A stretch of 64,000 bases of DNA, from assembly GCF_000826065.2 (NCBI RefSeq), contig NZ_LN623541.1, forward strand, positions 138,926-202,925, read 5' to 3'. Source of the stretch: Tessaracoccus massiliensis (lineage in GTDB: Bacteria > Actinomycetota > Actinomycetes > Propionibacteriales > Propionibacteriaceae). Below the pieces are notes generated by a model. It did not search any database, was not told the origin of the DNA, and was given only the letters and a program-made list of their open reading frames with translations. Every line of letters starts with the position of its first letter. Within the stretch, counting starts at the first letter, position 1. Position numbers and translations under genes: made by a program. This document shows, in pieces, positions 60,287 to 64,000 of the stretch.

Positions 60287-61123
60287 TCAGAGGAAGATGT
60301 CCGGGTACAGCGCCCCGTCAGGGGTGCCGGGCACGGCCGCATAGCCAGCGAGGTCCGTGATCCCGGCCTCGGCGAGGACGTCCTCGACGAGGAGGCTCCG
60401 CCCGGTGAAGTCCCCGGCGGGGCGGGTGATGATCTGGTAGGCGGCGTCGGCGTAGATGGCCGGCGTCCGGCTCGCGGCCATGAGGCGGTCCCCTCCCGGG
60501 AGGTTCGCGATGGCCGCGGTGGCGATGGTCGTCTTGGGCCACAGTGTGTTGGCCGCGATCTGCTCCTCGGCGAACTCGGCGGCCAGGCCGAGCGTGGCGA
60601 TGGTCATGCCGTACTTCGCGAGCGTGTAGCCGGTGTGTGCGCCGAGCCACTTCGGGTCAAGGTTGAGCGGCGGCGACAGCGACAGGATGTGCGCATTGTC
60701 GCTGTCACGCAGGTGCGGGATCGCCGCCCGTGACAGCTGAAAGGTGCCACGCACGTTGATGTCCTGCATGAGGTCGTAGCGTTTCGGGTCGAGTTCCAGG
60801 GTGCGCGACAGGTCGATGGCGCTGGCGTTGTTGACCACGATGTCGATGCCGCCGAACTCCTCCACGGTGGCGCTGACTGCCCGATCGATGTCTGCACCCT
60901 CTCGCACGTCCCCGACGATGGCCAGCGCCCGGCCCCCGGCCTCGCGGATCTGTTCGGCGGCGGTGTGGACGGTGCCCTCCAACTTGGGGTGGGGCTGGTC
61001 GGTCTTGGCGAGGATGGCGACGTTGGCGCCGTCCGCCGCGGCCCGCACCGCGATGGCGAGCCCGATGCCGCGGCTGCCGCCGGACATGAGGATGGTCCGG
61101 CCGGCCAGGCTGCGCTCGTTCAT
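60287..61123 (-). CDS. SDR family oxidoreductase (HSDL2-like)
   Basis: A 278-residue short-chain dehydrogenase. Cofactor motif SGGSRGIGLAIA, NNASAIDL (NNAG variant), and catalytic YTLAKYG (YxxxK) with Ser in LSLSPPL. The wide AKTDQPHPKLEGTVHTAAEQ segment is typical of hydroxysteroid-dehydrogenase-like 2 proteins, often near fatty-acid genes. Coupled to the enoyl-CoA hydratase gene by 4 bp. Confidence 0.88.
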   Translation of the reverse strand: MNERSLAGRTILMSGGSRGIGLAIAVRAAADGANVAILAKTDQPHPKLEGTVHTAAEQIREAGGRALAIVGDVREGADIDRAVSATVEEFGGIDIVVNNASAIDLSRTLELDPKRYDLMQDINVRGTFQLSRAAIPHLRDSDNAHILSLSPPLNLDPKWLGAHTGYTLAKYGMTIATLGLAAEFAEEQIAANTLWPKTTIATAAIANLPGGDRLMAASRTPAIYADAAYQIITRPAGDFTGRSLLVEDVLAEAGITDLAGYAAVPGTPDGALYPDIFL

Positions 61124-61902
61124 GACTGCTCCTTCTTCCTGCGCGACGCCTCGACGAAGGCCGCGATGCGCCGCTTGGCCTCATCGGTATCAAAGGCGCG
61201 CCCGATCGTGACGGCCTCCTCCTCCAGTTGTTCGGCGACCGACCGCAACGGAGAACTGCGGATGAGCCGCTTCGCCTCGCCGAAGGCTGCGATGGCGCCC
61301 TGCAGCCAGGAGCGGGCAACCTCTTCTGCCCGCCGCAGCACGTCGTCGTCTGGCACCACCTCGGCCACCAGGCCCCAGGCCAGCGCCTCGTCTGCCGTGA
61401 GCATCCGGTCTGTCAGCGCCAACTGGAGGGCGCGTCGCTCCCCCACGGCCCGGCTCAGGTGTGCCGTGACCGACAGGTCCGGGGTGAGCCCCATCGCGGC
61501 ATAGCGGCTGCCGATGCGGGCGCCGGCACCGGCGACGGCGTAGTCGGTGCTGAGCATGATGCCCAGGCCGCCACCGGCGGTGGCCCCCTGCAGCGCCACG
61601 ACCACCGGCACGATGGATTCAGTCAGCGCGCGGATGCCGCTGTTGATCGTGCGCGCCAACTCGGCCACTTCGGCGCCACCGCTGAGCGCCATGGACATCT
61701 CGGCGACGTCGCCGCCTGCGCAGAACGAGGAGCCCGCGCCGCTGAGCAGCACGGCGCCCACGTCATCGCGGCTTGTCACCTCCGTCGCGGCGCGCTCCCA
61801 CGCGCGGGCCATGTCCACGTCGAAGGCGTTGAGCCGCTGCGGGCGGTTCAGGGTGATGTGCGCGAGCCCGTCGTCGACGGACAGCAGGATGGATTCGGTC
61901 AA
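61120..61902 (-). CDS. Enoyl-CoA hydratase/isomerase family protein
   Basis: Crotonase-fold enzyme, about 260 residues, acting on enoyl-CoA or related thioesters. Oxyanion-hole motifs: GAGSSFCAGGDVAEM and LQGATAGGGLGIMLSTD; the Glu pattern of classical hydratases is not obvious (TPDLSVTAHLSRAVGE), so isomerase activity (PaaG-like) is possible. The TTG at 61902 follows AAGGGAG by 9 nt. A GTG at 61932 is only 3 nt after TAGGCT, too close to be transcribed. Confidence 0.85.
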   Translation of the reverse strand: MTESILLSVDDGLAHITLNRPQRLNAFDVDMARAWERAATEVTSRDDVGAVLLSGAGSSFCAGGDVAEMSMALSGGAEVAELARTINSGIRALTESIVPVVVALQGATAGGGLGIMLSTDYAVAGAGARIGSRYAAMGLTPDLSVTAHLSRAVGERRALQLALTDRMLTADEALAWGLVAEVVPDDDVLRRAEEVARSWLQGAIAAFGEAKRLIRSSPLRSVAEQLEEEAVTIGRAFDTDEAKRRIAAFVEASRRKKEQS

Positions 61903-62023
61903 CGTCAAACGCTCCCTTGCGTCGGTGTCCACCCCAGCCTATGCGGTGGGTCAACAGCGGCACCAGGGGACAGTTAGGCTCCCCTCGCTGGAAATCCGGC
62001 GGCTGCGGCCCTAGCATCCGCTG

Positions 62024-63379
62024 GTGGTCGCCTCTCTGGCGATCCGAGAGAGCAGGCGGAGGCACGTGAGCGCAGCAGAGAGCATCTATTCAGCGTTGGT
62101 GAGCCGCAACCATGAGGCCGAGCAGGCGATGCCGGCCGAGGTGCGCGAGCACGTCCCGCGCAACGGCCTGCGGCTGGTGCTGGCCCATGCGCTGCAGTCT
62201 TCGGGCGACCAGATCGTCAACGCCTCGACGGTGCTGCCCTGGCTGTTCGCAGCCCTGGGCGTGCCGTCGGCACTCACCGGCGTGCTGGTGCCCATCCGCG
62301 AATCCGGCTCGATGCTGCCGCAGGCCTTCCTCACTCCCCTGGTGGTGCGGTTCAGGCGCCGCAAGTGGATCTTCGTCGCAGGCGCGCTGATCCAGGCCGC
62401 CGCTGTTGCTGTAATGGCGGCGACCGCTGCTCTCGCCGAGGGTCTGGCCGCGGGCCTGATCATCGTCGCGGCGCTGGCGGTCTTCTCGCTGGGACGGTGC
62501 CTGGGTTCGATCGCCTCCAAGGACGTCCAGGGCCGTACCGTGCCCAAGGGCGAACGGGGCCAGATCAACGGGTTGTCCACCACCGCGGCCGGTCTCGTGG
62601 CCGTCACGCTCGGCCTCGGCATCCGTCTCCTGGGCGGCGAGCACCTCTCCCCCGGGCAACTGGCCTGGCTGCTCGCTGCGGGCGCGGCCCTCTGGGTGGG
62701 GGTGGCGCTGGCCTACGCCTCCATCATGGAGCCCGCCGGCGAGCCCGCGACAGCAGCACAGGACCGCGGGGAGAACTGGTTCCTGGCAACGGTGAGGCTC
62801 TTGCGCGAGGACAAGCCGTTCCGGAACTTCGTGGGGGTCCGTAGCCTGCTGCTGGTCTCGTCGCTGAGCCCCCCGTTCATCGTTACCTTGTCGATCCAGG
62901 CGGGTGCGGACAGTCTCGCGGGGCTGGGCGGGTTCGTGATCGCTTCGGGGCTCGCCGCCCTGATCGGTGGGCGCCTCTTCGGACGTTTCGCAGACCGCTC
63001 CAGCAAACGCCTGATGAGTATCGGCGCGGGCGTGGCCTCGGCGATCATCATCGCCACCGTCGCCGTCGCCGCGCTGACGGAGATCGACGGCTGGGCGGCC
63101 AACATCGTTTTTGTGGCGGCGTACTTCTCCCTGACGCTGATGCACACCGGCGTGCGGGTGGGCCGCAAGACCTACGTGGTCGACATGGCCGACGGCGACA
63201 AGCGCACCGCCTACGTGGCCGTGTCCAATTCCGCCATGGGCCTGATCCTGCTCATCGTGGGCGCCGTCACGTCGTTGTTGGCGGTCAACCACATCTTCCT
63301 GGCGCTGCTCTTCCTGGCGGCCATGGGCCTGGTGGGAGTCTTCGCGGGCGCCCGGCTGCCCGACGTCTCCAAGGGATGA
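62024..63379 (+). CDS. MFS transporter
   Basis: A 451-residue major facilitator with about 12 membrane segments and a loop GRLFGRFADRSSKRLMS resembling the inter-helix motif. It opens SLAIRESRRRHVSAAESIYS, then the membrane core from LRLVLAHAL. The GTG at 62024 lies 6 nt after TAGCAT (leaderless); a GTG at 62066 behind GGAGG is an alternative start. Substrate unknown. Confidence 0.82.
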   Translation: MVASLAIRESRRRHVSAAESIYSALVSRNHEAEQAMPAEVREHVPRNGLRLVLAHALQSSGDQIVNASTVLPWLFAALGVPSALTGVLVPIRESGSMLPQAFLTPLVVRFRRRKWIFVAGALIQAAAVAVMAATAALAEGLAAGLIIVAALAVFSLGRCLGSIASKDVQGRTVPKGERGQINGLSTTAAGLVAVTLGLGIRLLGGEHLSPGQLAWLLAAGAALWVGVALAYASIMEPAGEPATAAQDRGENWFLATVRLLREDKPFRNFVGVRSLLLVSSLSPPFIVTLSIQAGADSLAGLGGFVIASGLAALIGGRLFGRFADRSSKRLMSIGAGVASAIIIATVAVAALTEIDGWAANIVFVAAYFSLTLMHTGVRVGRKTYVVDMADGDKRTAYVAVSNSAMGLILLIVGAVTSLLAVNHIFLALLFLAAMGLVGVFAGARLPDVSKG

Positions 63380-63390
63380 GCACAGGAAAG

Positions 63391-63429
63391 CCTCAGGGCC
63401 GCGTCTCCGAGGAGACAGCGGCCCTGAGG
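63391..63429. terminator. Stem-loop between MFS gene and csp
   Basis: Arms CCTCAGGGCCGC (63391-63402) and GCGGCCCTGAGG (63418-63429), with inner GTCTCC/GGAGAC. It ends convergent transcripts. Confidence 0.8.
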
Positions 63430-63445
63430 GTGTGAAGTTCTGAGA

Positions 63446-63652
63446 TCAGCGGATCACGGAGAGGTTCGAAGCCTGCGGACCCTTGGGGCCCTGCTCGACG
63501 TCGTACTCGACCTTGGCGCCCTCGTCGAGGGTGCGGAATCCGGTGGACTGGATCGCGCTGAAGTGCACGAACACGTCAGCCGAGCCGTCGTCAGCTTCGA
63601 TGAAACCGAAGCCCTTGTCGCCGTTGAACCATTTGACAGTACCTGTAGCCAT
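63446..63652 (-). CDS. csp: Cold-shock protein (CspA family)
   Basis: Single-stranded nucleic-acid-binding OB-fold protein of 68 residues. RNP1 ([11 protein letters not shown]) and RNP2 ([10 protein letters not shown]) are intact. The ATG at 63652 has AAGGGG 7 nt upstream. The region before it has no other gene, so a long 5' leader is possible. Confidence 0.96.
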   Translation of the reverse strand: MATGTVKWFNGDKGFGFIEADDGSADVFVHFSAIQSTGFRTLDEGAKVEYDVEQGPKGPQASNLSVIR

Positions 63653-64000
63653 AATTTTCCCCTTCTGGCGTGGAGTGGCCGACTTTCGACCCTCCGGGTG
63701 CTTGCTCGTCACACAAATCAGAAAGGAACGGGCCTTGTGGGCCCCGTCGCCGAGTGGCTGAGTCCAACACCAACTTATCCGAGCAATAACTGAAGCCTAC
63801 CCTGTTCTGGGCTCAACTACTAATGATGCTGAAATTCGGGCTGTCTACACTTCGTACCGGACGGGAGATTTGGTGTGACGTACCCAGTGCAACCGGGCCG
63901 CAGGGCCACCGGCGCTCCGAGGTCGACCTCATGCAGGAACTCCTCTTCCATGGCAACGTCACCGTCGAAACCAGACGCCCCCACGCCAGAGTCCTGTCCA
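63653..64000. other. Promoter region of csp and unassigned sequence at window end
   Basis: 348 bp. Frames open to the window edge on both strands (plus from ATG 63823 with LMQELLFHGNV; minus with MEEEFLHEVDLGAPVALRPG). The plus frame has the higher third-position GC at its end, but neither resembles a family I know. Confidence 0.4.

Noticed and set aside
63730-63775. Sequence resembling part of a tRNA-Ser (GCCGAGTGGCTGAG)
   Set aside because: No acceptor stem partner, anticodon arm or T-arm follows.
63823-64000. Open frame at the window end on the plus strand
   Set aside because: Truncated, no recognised domain, and an opposing frame exists on the minus strand; left unassigned.

Overview
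The window is very GC-rich, densely coded DNA with gene content and order typical of an actinobacterium. Indicators are an FdxA-DapC pair, a Mrp/TatB/SigE/RseA block, the GlgC-GlgA divergon, DUF3117, a DivIVA-like protein, and many genes with a leaderless start signature (TANNNT 5-7 nt before ATG/GTG). The general flavour (succinylase DAP branch, fused zf-HC2/RseB-type anti-sigma, short dispersed repeats) fits the Propionibacteriaceae, but species cannot be assigned by eye. No rRNA, tRNA, CRISPR array or intact insertion sequence was seen.

Layout. 1-4.1 kb: a peptide/nickel-type ABC importer (permease cut by the window edge, an unusually long second permease, and a lipoprotein binding protein). 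4.4-7.4 kb: the t6A37 tRNA modification operon (TsaE fused to an acetyltransferase, TsaB, RimI, TsaD). 7.5-11.0 kb: a DEAD-box helicase with a long Arg/Asp tail and a GT4 mannosyltransferase. 11.1-12.9 kb: a divergent copper pair (PCuAC chaperone and Tat-exported DyP peroxidase) sharing a CsoR-like palindrome. 13.1-18.0 kb: NAD(P)HX repair, AcpS, GlmS and CoaA. 18-24 kb: PepP, a hydrolase, a methyltransferase with a stress protein, VapBC and a CitE-like lyase. 23.7-41.7 kb: a block whose order resembles Mycobacterium tuberculosis Rv1201c-Rv1234: MgtE-N/CBS protein, Mrp, TatB, anti-sigma, SigE, O-methyltransferase, DapA, GlgC/GlgA, DUF3117, DivIVA-like, LOG, DapE, TrhO and DapD. It ends with a thiosulfate uptake unit (TsuA-like and TusA-like) behind a poly-cysteine leader peptide. 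42-50.5 kb: ChrA, DapC, FdxA, VanW-type protein, SppA and transketolase. 50.7-63.7 kb: mixed housekeeping and accessory genes, including a rhodanese, a degenerate metallo-beta-lactamase-like protein, CysE, NhaA, an SDR/enoyl-CoA hydratase pair, an MFS transporter and a cold-shock protein.

How the genes connect. DapA, DapD, DapC and DapE are four consecutive-pathway enzymes of the succinylase route to meso-diaminopimelate. GlmS, NnrDE, AcpS and CoaA supply cell-wall and cofactor chemistry. Sulfur handling recurs: TsuA/TusA behind a cysteine-sensing leader, CysE, TrhO, and a rhodanese near an MBL-like protein. TatB is encoded here and the DyP peroxidase is a likely Tat substrate.

Most unusual items: (1) a 27-residue ORF ending in Arg-Cys-Cys-Cys-Leu-His, with a hairpin over its Cys codons and a C-rich tract downstream, just ahead of the sulfur-uptake genes; (2) an ORF at 55.2-56.3 kb that joins a truncated ABC ATPase to a truncated NarL-type response regulator through in-frame deletions, and abuts one of two 84-bp inverted-repeat elements with identical 26-bp arms; (3) a CsoR-like operator between the copper genes; (4) a nested palindrome over the vapBC promoter; (5) several families of short dispersed intergenic repeats.
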